Assembly (NCBI RefSeq): GCF_019857225.1
Contig: NZ_JAFJSY010000052.1
Location: forward strand, 17,113 to 81,112
Length of the DNA stretch: 64,000 nt
From: Streptomyces plumbidurans
GTDB taxonomy: Bacteria > Actinomycetota > Actinomycetes > Streptomycetales > Streptomycetaceae
Direction of reading: 5' to 3'
The notes under the pieces are model-generated. The model saw only the letters and a list, made by a program, of their open reading frames with translations. It had not been told where the DNA came from and searched no databases. This document shows, piece by piece, positions 41,331-48,560 of the stretch. How positions within the stretch are numbered: position 1 is the stretch's first letter; every line of letters begins with the position of its first letter. The position numbers and the translations under genes were made by a program.

Positions 41331-42413
41331 GTGGTTCGCGCAGCAGTCCTCCCCGCCGTGGGCGCTCCCCTGGAGATCACCGAGATCGACCTCCCGGAGC
41401 CCGGCCCCGGCCAGGTCCGCGTCCGGCTCGCCGCCGCCGGGGTGTGCCACTCCGACCTGTCCCTGTCCAACGGCACCATGCGGGTGCCGGTCCCGGCCGT
41501 CCTCGGCCACGAGGGCGCGGGCACCGTCGTCGCCGTCGGCGAGGGCGTCACCCATGTCGCACCCGGCGCCGAGGTCGTCCTCAACTGGGCGCCGTCCTGC
41601 GGCAGTTGCCACGCCTGCTCGCTCGGCGAGGTGTGGCTGTGCGCCAACGCCCTGAACGGCGCCGCCGACATCCACGCCCGGCGCTCCTCGGACGGCTCGG
41701 ACCTCCACCCCGGCCTGAACGTCGCCGCGTTCGCCGAGGAGACCGTCGTGGCCGCGTCCTGCGTCCTGCCGCTGCCCGAGGGCGTCCCGCTCACCGACGC
41801 CGCCCTGCTGGGCTGCGCCGTCCTCACGGGCTACGGCGCCGTCCACCACTCGGCACAGGTCGGGCCGGGCGAGACCGTGGCGGTCTACGGCGTCGGAGGA
41901 GTGGGCCTCGCGGCACTGCAGTCGGCCCGGATCGCCGGAGCCGGACGCATCGTCGCCGTCGACGTATCGCCCGAGAAGGAGGACCTGGCGCGCGGCGCGG
42001 GCGCCACGGACTACGTCGTCGCCTCCGAGACGACCGCCCGCGAGATCCGGGGCCTGACGGACAAGCAGGGCGTCGATGTGGCCATCGAGTGCGTGGGCCG
42101 CGCGTCCACCATCCGCACGGCCTGGGACTCCACCCGCCGCGGCGGCCGTACGACGGTGGTCGGCATCGGCGGCAAGGACCAGCAGGTCACCTTCAACGCC
42201 CTGGAGATCTTCCACTGGGGCCGGACCCTGGCCGGGTGCGTCTACGGCAACTCCGACCCGGCGAAGGACCTGCCGGTGCTCGCGGAGCACATCCGGGCCG
42301 GCCGGCTGGACCTGGGAGCGCTGGTGACGGAGCGCATCGGCCTCGACGGCATCCCGGCGGCCTTCGAGAACATGCTGGCGGGCCGGGGCGGCAGGGCGCT
42401 GGTGGTGTTCTAG
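41331..42413 (+). CDS. Zinc-dependent alcohol dehydrogenase
   Basis: 360 residues, MDR family. Catalytic zinc ligands in AAGVCHSD and LGHEGAG; structural zinc site C-x2-C-x2-C-x7-C in SCGSCHACSLGEVWLC; Rossmann motif YGVGGVGLAA near 190. This is the tetrameric class III-like alcohol dehydrogenase layout common in actinobacteria. GTG at 41331 has GAGGAG 8 bases upstream. Second gene after the ALDH and probably feeding it with aldehyde. Physiological alcohol unknown. Confidence 0.93.
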   Translation: MVRAAVLPAVGAPLEITEIDLPEPGPGQVRVRLAAAGVCHSDLSLSNGTMRVPVPAVLGHEGAGTVVAVGEGVTHVAPGAEVVLNWAPSCGSCHACSLGEVWLCANALNGAADIHARRSSDGSDLHPGLNVAAFAEETVVAASCVLPLPEGVPLTDAALLGCAVLTGYGAVHHSAQVGPGETVAVYGVGGVGLAALQSARIAGAGRIVAVDVSPEKEDLARGAGATDYVVASETTAREIRGLTDKQGVDVAIECVGRASTIRTAWDSTRRGGRTTVVGIGGKDQQVTFNALEIFHWGRTLAGCVYGNSDPAKDLPVLAEHIRAGRLDLGALVTERIGLDGIPAAFENMLAGRGGRALVVF

Positions 42414-42455
42414 CGCGCCCCTGCCGCCGGTCGATCTCCTTGCAGGCGGGGCGCG
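42414..42455. terminator. Terminator between convergent ADH and DMT genes
   Basis: CGCGCCCC (42414-42421) pairs with GGGGCGCG (42448-42455), with a further TGC/GCA inner pair beyond a 3-base bulge. The hairpin fills the whole gap between the two stops. Confidence 0.6.
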
Positions 42456-43409
42456 TTACGCGCCTTCCGGGGCTCGCTCGGGCTGCGGTTCCGGAGCCTC
42501 CTCCGGCGCCGCGGCCCGCTCGGCCGTCCGGTTGCGCGGCCGGGACCGCGACACCGCCACGCCCGCGAGGCACAGCACACCGCCGCCCAGCGTGAGCAGC
42601 CCCGGCACCTCGCCGAGTGCCAGCCACGACATCAGGACGACCAGTGCGGGCACGGCGTAGGTGGTCGCGCCCATGCGGGACGCGGTCGTACGGGCCAGGG
42701 CGTAGGCCCAGGTCGTGAAGGCGAGGGCGGTCGGGAACACGCCCAGGTACACCATGTTCAGGGTCGCGGAGACCGGTGCGTCGGCGGCCTCGCCGACCAG
42801 CTGCCCGGCGAACGGCAGACAGCACACCGCGCCGACCAGGCATCCGAACGTCGTCACCTGCAGCGCGCTCGCCCTGCCCAGGGCGGGCTTCTGCGCGACG
42901 ACCCCGGACGCGTAGCCGACCGCCGCGAGCAGGCACAGCACCACGCCGAGCACCGACGAGCCGCCGTCGCCCGACATCGACAGACCGACCGCCACCGCGC
43001 CCGCGAACGACACCGCCATGCCCGCGAGCAGCCGCGGCGGCATGGGGTCGCCGAGCAGCCGCGCGCCCAGCAGCGCGATGAGGATGGGGCCGATGTTCAC
43101 CACGAGCGCCGCCGTACCGGCGTCCACCTGCTGTTCGCCCCAGTTCAGGACCACCATGTAGAAGCCGAACCAGAGCGCTCCGGATATCGCGATCCCGCGC
43201 CAGGCCGACCGCGGCGGCAGCCCCTCCCCGCGCACGGCCAGGATCACTCCGAGCACCAGCACCCCGGACAGCAGCCGCCCGAGCGCCAGCGCACCCGGCG
43301 AGTACGCGTCCCCGGCACTGCGGATCGACACGAAGGCGGAGGCCCACAGCACGACGGTGATCACGGCGGCGCCGGGGGCGAGCAGTTCGGGGCGGCGGAT
43401 GTTCATCAT
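42456..43409 (-). CDS. DMT superfamily transporter (EamA family)
   Basis: 317 residues with ten predicted transmembrane helices in two five-helix EamA halves (first ends near ~145, second ~155-285) and a Pro/Glu-rich hydrophilic tail of ~30 residues. Conserved features include ITVVLWASAFV at the start and FTTWAYALARTTASRMGATTYAVPAL in the second half. Members export amino acids or metabolites; the cargo is unknown. Two adjacent ATGs (43409, 43406) are possible starts. It follows the ArsR-type regulator on the same strand across a gap holding repeat copy B. Confidence 0.9.
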   Translation of the reverse strand: MMNIRRPELLAPGAAVITVVLWASAFVSIRSAGDAYSPGALALGRLLSGVLVLGVILAVRGEGLPPRSAWRGIAISGALWFGFYMVVLNWGEQQVDAGTAALVVNIGPILIALLGARLLGDPMPPRLLAGMAVSFAGAVAVGLSMSGDGGSSVLGVVLCLLAAVGYASGVVAQKPALGRASALQVTTFGCLVGAVCCLPFAGQLVGEAADAPVSATLNMVYLGVFPTALAFTTWAYALARTTASRMGATTYAVPALVVLMSWLALGEVPGLLTLGGGVLCLAGVAVSRSRPRNRTAERAAAPEEAPEPQPERAPEGA

Positions 43410-43479
43410 GCTCCAGAGGGTAGGGAGGGGGCGGCGGAAGGGCTCGCGGATTTCGGTCGGTGTGCTGGTGCGGGCTTGT

Positions 43480-43507
43480 TGTGGCTGGGCGCGCAGTTCC
43501 CCGCGCC
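43480..43507 (+). repeat. Dispersed Streptomyces intergenic repeat, copy B
   Basis: The 28-base core begins TGTGGCTGGGCGCGCAG and ends TTCCCCGCGCC. It matches copies at 25811 (opposite strand) and 56944 and ends 13 bp before the stop of the ArsR-type gene. Confidence 0.7.
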
Positions 43508-43520
43508 TCTTCGGGGGCGC

Positions 43521-44237
43521 TCAGCGCAGCGTTGTCGTGTCGATGCCCAGGAGGGTGGTCAGGGCTTGTTCGCCCTGCGCGGTCACCTTCACCGCCCGCT
43601 CGGAGCCGATGCGTACGCACCAGCCCTCGTCCATCGCGTGACGGCACAGCGCCGCACCCGCGACCCCGGCGAGATGCGGTCGGCGTTCGGTCCAGTCCAG
43701 GCAGGCGCGGGCGAGTGGGCGGCGGCCCCTGCGCTCCAGCGCGATGCCGACGGAACCGAACCAGTCCAGGCCCGCATCGGTCAGCGCGAACCCCGTGTCC
43801 TGCCGCAGGAGGCCGCGCAGGGTGAGCGCCTCGGTGACCGCGATCCCCAGCCGCCCCGCCAGATGGTCGTAGCAGGTGCGCCCGCGCGCCATCGCCGACC
43901 CGGCGCTCGACTCGCGCAGCGTGCGCGGCCGGGGTCGTACGGGACCGGCCGGCGTCACCTGCGCCGCCAGGTCCTCGACGAGCTGGGCGACCCGGCTGCC
44001 GGCGAGGCGCACGTACCGGTGCCGGCCCTGGCGCTCCTCGGTCAGCAGCCCGCCCGCGACGAGCTTGCCGAGGTGCTCGCTGAGCGTCGAGGGCGCGACC
44101 CCCGCGTGCCGGGCCAGCTCGCTCGCGGTCCACGCGCGGCCGTCCAGCAGCGCCAGCAGACACGCCGCCCGGGTCTCGTCGGCCATCAGCCCGGCGAGCC
44201 GGGCCAGCTGCGGTGCCTGCGGATCCCTGGTGGTCAT
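43521..44237 (-). CDS. ArsR-type winged-helix regulator
   Basis: 238 residues. N-terminal ArsR winged helix (~10-80: LMADETRAACLLALLDGRAWTASELARHAGVAPSTLSEHLGKLVAGGLL) and a ~140-residue C-terminal domain (CYDHLAGRLGIAVTEAL, CLDWTERRPHLAG) seen in a subset of actinobacterial ArsR regulators; there is no classic metal-binding CxC in the recognition helix. It probably controls the DMT exporter that follows. ATG at 44237 begins the conserved part; ATG at 44249 is possible. Divergence and spacing from the TetR gene argue for separate control. Confidence 0.88.
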   Translation of the reverse strand: MTTRDPQAPQLARLAGLMADETRAACLLALLDGRAWTASELARHAGVAPSTLSEHLGKLVAGGLLTEERQGRHRYVRLAGSRVAQLVEDLAAQVTPAGPVRPRPRTLRESSAGSAMARGRTCYDHLAGRLGIAVTEALTLRGLLRQDTGFALTDAGLDWFGSVGIALERRGRRPLARACLDWTERRPHLAGVAGAALCRHAMDEGWCVRIGSERAVKVTAQGEQALTTLLGIDTTTLR

Positions 44238-44284
44238 GCGTTCCAGCATGGGGCACGCACGGTTCGGTGGGCGCCGAAGTGTCG

Positions 44285-44926
44285 TCACACGGTCCGCTTG
44301 GCCCGCTCGTACTGCTGCACCAGCCCGTCGAGGAGCGCAGTGAGGCCCGTCTCGAAGGCCCGCTCGTCGATCTTCTCCTGGTGTTCGGCGAGCAGGTGGG
44401 CCTGGCCGAGGTGGGGGTAGTCGGCGGGGTCGTAGGCGCTCTCGTCGTCCACGAAGCCCCCGGCGAAGGAGCCGAGCGCGGAGCCCATCACGAAGTAGCG
44501 CATCAGCGCGCCGATGGAGGTGGCCTGCGCGGGCGGCCAGCCGGCCTCGACCATCGCGCCGTAGACCGCGTCCGCGAGGCGCAGTCCGGCCGGGCGGCGG
44601 CCGGGCCCGGTGGCGAGGACCGGGACGATGTTGGGGTGGTCGCGCAGGGCGGCCCGGTAGGAGACGGCCCAGTCGTGCAGCGCGGTCCGCCACTCGCGGC
44701 CGTCCTCGAACATGGACAGGTCGACCTGGGCGCTCACGGAGTCGGCGACCGCCTCCAGGATCTCGTCCTTGGTGCGGAAGTGGTTGTAGAGCGAGGGTCC
44801 GCTCACCCCCAGCTCGGCGGCGAGCCGGCGGGTGGAGACCGCCGCGAGGCCCTCCGCGTCCACCAGCACGCGTGCCGTCTCGACGATCCGGTCGGTGCTG
44901 AGCAGGGGCTTGCGCGGTCGGGCCAT
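44285..44926 (-). CDS. TetR family regulator of the 44952 operator
   Basis: 213 residues. Helix-turn-helix ~12-60 (VETARVLVDAEGLAAVSTRRLAAELGVSGPSLYNHFRTKDEILEAV) and a TetR_C-type ligand domain. ATG at 44926 is preferred: TACTAT (44939-44934) is a good -10 box that places the transcript start on that ATG, giving a leaderless mRNA, and there is no ribosome site. The operator overlaps the -35 region, so autoregulation is expected. The divergent acyl-CoA dehydrogenase gene shares the region, and the ALDH-ADH operon has a matching operator. Confidence 0.88.
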   Translation of the reverse strand: MARPRKPLLSTDRIVETARVLVDAEGLAAVSTRRLAAELGVSGPSLYNHFRTKDEILEAVADSVSAQVDLSMFEDGREWRTALHDWAVSYRAALRDHPNIVPVLATGPGRRPAGLRLADAVYGAMVEAGWPPAQATSIGALMRYFVMGSALGSFAGGFVDDESAYDPADYPHLGQAHLLAEHQEKIDERAFETGLTALLDGLVQQYERAKRTV

Positions 44927-44951
44927 GGCGCACATAGTAGGGCTGCACTGG

Positions 44952-44972
44952 TAAACTAGCAGTGCTAATTTA
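44952..44972. promoter_or_regulatory. TetR operator between tetR and acyl-CoA dehydrogenase genes
   Basis: Arms TAAACTAGC (44952-44960) and GCTAATTTA (44964-44972) with centre AGT, 8 of 9 pairs. A second symmetric reading, GCACTG/CAGTGC (44945-44965), overlaps it. The 9-3-9 layout and half-site recur at 39856-39876. Confidence 0.65.
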
Positions 44973-45029
44973 AATGTTCAGTTTTCGCTGTACGGCCTTC
45001 CAAGTCCGTTATCTGTGGGGTGACTCGGC

Positions 45030-46181
45030 ATGAACCTGGAGCTCAGCGAGGAGCAGACCGCCGTCCGCCGGCTCGCCCGGGACTTCGTGGACCGTGAGAT
45101 CGCCCCGCACGTCGTCGCCTGGGACCGGGCGGAGGAGGTCGACCGGTCGATCGTGAAGAAGCTCGGCGAGGTCGGCTTCCTCGGTCTGACCATCGACGAG
45201 GAGTACGGCGGCAGCGGCGGCGACCACCTCGCGTACTGCCTGGTGACGGAGGAGCTCGGGCGCGGTGACTCCTCCGTGCGCGGCATCGTCTCCGTCTCGC
45301 TCGGGCTGGTCGCCAAGACGATCGCGGCCCGGGGGAGCGAGGAGCAGAAGCGGCAGTGGCTGCCGGGGCTCACCTCCGGCGCGTACGTCGGCTGCTTCGG
45401 CCTCACCGAGCCGGGCACCGGCTCCGACGCCGGCAACCTCAGCACGCGGGCGGTCCGCGACGGCGACGACTATGTGATCAACGGCACCAAGATGTTCATC
45501 ACCAACGGCACCTGGGCCGACGTGGTGCTGCTCTTCGCCCGCTCCACCGGCGCCCCGGGCCACAAGGGCGTCTCCGCCTTCCTGGTGCCCACCGACAGCC
45601 CCGGCCTGACGAGGCGCACCATCCACGGCAAGCTCGGCCTGCGCGGCCAGGCGACGGCCGAACTGGTCCTGGAGGACGTGCGGGTACCGGCCTCGGCGAT
45701 GCTCGGCGAGGAGGGCAAGGGCTTCTCGGTCGCCATGTCGGCCCTCGCCAAGGGGCGGATGTCGGTGGCGGCCGGCTGCGTGGGCATAGCGCAGGCCGCG
45801 CTCGACGCGGCCGTGAAGTACGCGGGGGAGCGCGAGCAGTTCGGCACGCCGATCGCCGGTCACCAGCTCGTCCAGGAGCTGATCAGCGACATCGCCGTGG
45901 ACGTGGACGCGGCCCGGCTGCTGACCTGGCGGGTCGCCGACCTGATCGACCGGGGGCAGCCCTTCGCGGTCGAGTCGTCCAAGGCCAAGCTCTTCGCCTC
46001 CGAGGCCGCCGTCCGCGCCGCCAACAACGCCCTGCAGGTCTTCGGCGGCTACGGCTACATCGACGAGTACCCGGCGGGCAAACTGCTGCGCGACGCCCGG
46101 GTGATGACCCTCTACGAGGGCACCAGCCAGATCCAGAAACTGCTCATCGGCCGTGCCCTGACGGGTGTTTCGGCCTTCTGA
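45030..46181 (+). CDS. Acyl-CoA dehydrogenase
   Basis: 383 residues, full three-domain ACAD: N-terminal helices, middle beta domain with GCFGLTEPGTGSDA FAD/substrate motif (~119-132), C-terminal helices with catalytic Glu363 in TLYEGTSQIQK. It introduces the alpha-beta double bond in an acyl-CoA thioester, passing electrons to ETF. Short/branched-chain type by length; chain preference unknown. ATG at 45030 follows GGGGTGA. Divergent from the TetR gene with the operator between, so probably repressed by it. Confidence 0.94.
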   Translation: MNLELSEEQTAVRRLARDFVDREIAPHVVAWDRAEEVDRSIVKKLGEVGFLGLTIDEEYGGSGGDHLAYCLVTEELGRGDSSVRGIVSVSLGLVAKTIAARGSEEQKRQWLPGLTSGAYVGCFGLTEPGTGSDAGNLSTRAVRDGDDYVINGTKMFITNGTWADVVLLFARSTGAPGHKGVSAFLVPTDSPGLTRRTIHGKLGLRGQATAELVLEDVRVPASAMLGEEGKGFSVAMSALAKGRMSVAAGCVGIAQAALDAAVKYAGEREQFGTPIAGHQLVQELISDIAVDVDAARLLTWRVADLIDRGQPFAVESSKAKLFASEAAVRAANNALQVFGGYGYIDEYPAGKLLRDARVMTLYEGTSQIQKLLIGRALTGVSAF

Positions 46182-46260
46182 GCGGCACTTGAGTACATGA
46201 GTACCTGAGCTGAGTATCCCGGCGGATGTGGCGACGGCCACGTCCGCCGACGCTTGTCCC

Positions 46261-46548
46261 ATGAGTGACACACCGGTCAAGCAGCAGAGCACGGCGGCCT
46301 TCTACGGCCAGGCCGTCGCCTCCTTCGCCGTCGCCATGGTCGCGACGGCGATCGGTATCTTCAGGCTGAACGCCGACGCCTGGGTGCGGTCCTTCCTCGC
46401 GATCGCCGTCCTGTACCTCGTCACCTCCTCCTTCACGCTGGCCAAGGTGATCCGCGACCGGCAGGAGGCGGGCCAGATCGTCAGCCGCGTCGACCAGGCG
46501 AGGCTGGAGAAGCTGCTGGCCGAACACGATCCCTTCGAAAAGCTCTGA
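46261..46548 (+). CDS. YiaA/B-like two-helix membrane protein
   Basis: 95 residues with two transmembrane helices (~15-35 and ~42-62) and a cytoplasmic, charged C-terminal tail ending HDPFEKL. The FYGQAVASFAVAMVATAIGIFRL start and conserved Asn/Trp between the helices match the YiaAB domain. Function of the family is unknown. ATG at 46261; no strong ribosome site. It lies alone between the acyl-CoA dehydrogenase and a TetR gene. Confidence 0.82.
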   Translation: MSDTPVKQQSTAAFYGQAVASFAVAMVATAIGIFRLNADAWVRSFLAIAVLYLVTSSFTLAKVIRDRQEAGQIVSRVDQARLEKLLAEHDPFEKL

Positions 46549-46571
46549 GAAGCTCCGAGCGGCGGACCACG

Positions 46572-46587
46572 CTAAGCGCTTGCTCAC
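46572..46587. promoter_or_regulatory. CTAAGC-type TetR operator before tetR
   Basis: CTAAGCGCTTGCTCAC: matches CTAAGCANNTGCTTAG (the perfect palindrome at 47757-47772) at 11 of 14 arm positions. It lies 50 bp upstream of the TetR start codon. Confidence 0.5.
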
Positions 46588-46636
46588 TTTCGGCGGTATG
46601 GTGGGGGGTCTGTCGGCGAAAAGGGGCGAGCGAGCG

Positions 46637-47260
46637 ATGACTACGGCGGAGGAGACGGCCGGCGGCGAGGCGTCCGCGTGGGGCGAGGTCACGCCCGACG
46701 CGGCCCGGCGACTGCTGATCGCCGCGGTGGAGGCCTTCGCCGAGCGCGGGTACCACGCCACCACGACCCGGGACATCGCGGGCCGTGCGGGCATGAGCCC
46801 GGCCGCGCTCTACATCCACTACAAGACCAAGGAAGAGCTGCTCCACCGGATCAGCCGGATCGGTCACGCCAAGGCGCTGGAGATCCTGCAGACGGCGGCC
46901 CGGCGCGAGGGCACCGCCACCGAGCGACTCGCCGACCAGGTGAGCTCCTTCGTGCGCTGGCACGCGGGCGGACGCACGACCGCCCGCGTCGTGCAGTACG
47001 AACTGGACTCGCTCGGCCCCGAGGCGCGCAAGGAGATCCTCGCGCTGCGCCGGCAGTGCGACGCCGAGGTGCGGGCGGTCATCGAAGAGGGCGTGGCGGC
47101 GGGCGAGTTCGACGTGCTGGACGTCAAGGGCACCACGCTCGCCGTGCTCTCGCTCTGCATCGACGTGGCCCGCTGGTTCAACGTCGAGGGCCCCTGGACG
47201 CCGGACGAGGTCGGCGCGCTCTACGCCGACCTCGTGCTGCGCATGGTGGGGGTCAAGTGA
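46637..47260 (+). CDS. TetR family regulator of the CTAAGC operators
   Basis: 207 residues. Helix-turn-helix ~22-70 (LLIAAVEAFAERGYHATTTRDIAGRAGMSPAALYIHYKTKEELLHRI) and a TetR C-terminal domain of the kind found next to acyl-CoA genes. ATG at 46637 follows AAGGGGCGAGCGAGCG. It is convergent with the MaoC-like gene (7 bp between stops). Similar operators precede this gene and the MaoC-like gene, so it probably represses both. The ligand is likely an acyl-CoA, by family. Confidence 0.9.
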   Translation: MTTAEETAGGEASAWGEVTPDAARRLLIAAVEAFAERGYHATTTRDIAGRAGMSPAALYIHYKTKEELLHRISRIGHAKALEILQTAARREGTATERLADQVSSFVRWHAGGRTTARVVQYELDSLGPEARKEILALRRQCDAEVRAVIEEGVAAGEFDVLDVKGTTLAVLSLCIDVARWFNVEGPWTPDEVGALYADLVLRMVGVK

Positions 47261-47267
47261 GCGTGTC

Positions 47268-47729
47268 TCAGAGGTAGAAGCGGGCCACCGACTCGGCCAC
47301 GCAGACCGGCTTGTCCCCGCCCTCGCGCTCCACGGTGTAGCCGACGGCCACCTGTACACCGCCCGGCACGTCGTCGACGGCGCTGATCTTCGCGGTGGCG
47401 CGCAGCCGCGAGCCGACGGGCACGGGGGCGGGGAAACGGACCTTGTTGGTGCCGTAGTTGACGCCCATCTTCACGCCCTCGACGGCCATCAGCTGGGGGC
47501 CGAAGAGCGGCAGTAGGGAGAGCGTCAGATAGCCGTGCGCGATGGTGGTTCCGAAGGGCCCGGCGGCGGCCTTCTCCGGGTCGACGTGGATCCACTGGTG
47601 ATCCCCGGTGGCCTCCGCGAAGAGGTCGATCCGCTTCTGGTCCACCTCCAGCCAGTCGGTGTACCCCAGCTGCTCGCCCACCGCCGCCTTCAGCTCGTCG
47701 ACGGACGTGAAGATCCTCGGCTCTGCCAT
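47268..47729 (-). CDS. MaoC-like (R)-specific enoyl-CoA hydratase
   Basis: 153 residues, single hot-dog fold. The hydratase-2 motif is clear: FAEATGDHQWIHVDPEKAAAGPFG followed by IAHGYLTLSLLP (~38-72), with the catalytic Asp/His pair. It adds water to trans-2-enoyl-CoA giving the (R)-3-hydroxy product, and may act on fatty or aromatic acyl-CoA. GGGAGG is 6-7 bases before the ATG at 47729. A perfect CTAAGCA/TGCTTAG palindrome lies 28 bp upstream. Confidence 0.92.
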   Translation of the reverse strand: MAEPRIFTSVDELKAAVGEQLGYTDWLEVDQKRIDLFAEATGDHQWIHVDPEKAAAGPFGTTIAHGYLTLSLLPLFGPQLMAVEGVKMGVNYGTNKVRFPAPVPVGSRLRATAKISAVDDVPGGVQVAVGYTVEREGGDKPVCVAESVARFYL

Positions 47730-47756
47730 GTCCCGGCCTCCCATGCCTCGCAATGT

Positions 47757-47772
47757 CTAAGCAACTGCTTAG
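47757..47772. promoter_or_regulatory. CTAAGCA-type TetR operator before the MaoC-like gene
   Basis: CTAAGCA (47757-47763), AC, TGCTTAG (47766-47772), perfect 7-base arms. It is 28 bp upstream of the MaoC-like start and also near the soxR remnant start on the other side. Confidence 0.65.
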
Positions 47773-47837
47773 CATGGTCGGGTGCGCACCCGATGTCAAC
47801 GGACCACCGCGGGGGTGGGGTGGGTAGGGTTCGAGAG

Positions 47838-48229
47838 GTGCCCCAGATCCCAGAGAAGATCCACGAGCTCACCGTCGGCCAGCTCGCGGCGCGGAGCGGC
47901 GCCGCCGTCTCCGCCCTGCACTTCTACGAGTCCAAGGGCCTGATCAGCAGCCGCCGGACCACGGGCAACCAGCGCCGCTACCACCGTGACACGCTGCGCC
48001 GGACTGGGCCCGTCTCTCCGAGGCCTGGCGCTCCGAGCTCGACGAACGCATCAGCCGCCTCAACCGCCTGCGCGACCACCTCACCGACTGCATCGGCTGT
48101 GGCTGCCTCTCCCTGGACACCTGCGTCCTCTCCAACCCGGACGACGCCTTCGGCCGCCTACAGTCCGGTTCACGCCTGCTCGTGGAACGCCGGGGGGACC
48201 GGAAGAAGCGGGAGCGGGAGCAGGGCTGA
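47838..48229 (+). pseudogene. soxR: soxR, broken by an internal deletion and frameshift
   Basis: The N-terminal part (GTG at 47838) encodes a MerR-type helix-turn-helix (ELTVGQLAARSGAAVSALHFYESKG ... NQRRYHRDTLRR). At about 48001 the frame changes: from 48002, in another frame, the text continues DWARLSEAWRSELDERISRL and includes the SoxR [2Fe-2S] site C-x2-C-x-C-x5-C in CIGCGCLSLDTC, ending at TGA 48227. Intact SoxR has ~33 more residues at the join (recalled), so ~100 bp seem deleted, removing the rest of the wing and the start of the dimer helix. Reading straight on from the start loses the cluster. SoxR senses redox-active compounds; this copy cannot. Confidence 0.85.
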
Positions 48230-48247
48230 GCCGGGCGGCAGCGCCCT

Positions 48248-48489
48248 CTCGCTTGCCACCCGGCCGTCAGATGTTGCACCTGCCGTCCGGCCGCCGGGTG
48301 TTGTGCCCGGAGACCGGACGCCGGGCGGCTCGCCTCCCGTTCGGCCGCCGGGTGGTTCGCCGGCCGCCAGGCCATCGGGGCTTGCGCCCGCTGTCCGGCC
48401 GCTGGGTCCTTTGCCCGCCGTCCGGCCACGAGTCTCGCGTCCGCTGCCCAGCTACCGGGTCTCTCAGCCGCCGCCCGGTCGCCGGGTCA
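48248..48489. repeat. Degenerate 27-bp tandem array, about nine units
   Basis: The core CCGGCC or a near variant recurs at 48260, 48287, 48314, 48341, 48368, 48395, 48422, 48448 and 48475: steps of 27 bp except one of 26. Consensus around it is GTCCGGCCGCCGGGT. The array fills the space between soxR and the RNA-ligase gene. In one plus frame it would read as a nonapeptide repeat of the form PAVRPPGxx, but there is no gene start. Confidence 0.85.
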
Positions 48490-48560
48490 CTCGTACTCGG
48501 TGCCGCCCTTGCGGGTCAGGTAGGCCGTGCTTACCGCCTTGGCGATGGCCCTGCCTCCGG

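Noticed and set aside
48248..48489. CRISPR-like array
   Set aside because: The 27-bp units are contiguous and diverged; there are no unique spacers and no cas genes.
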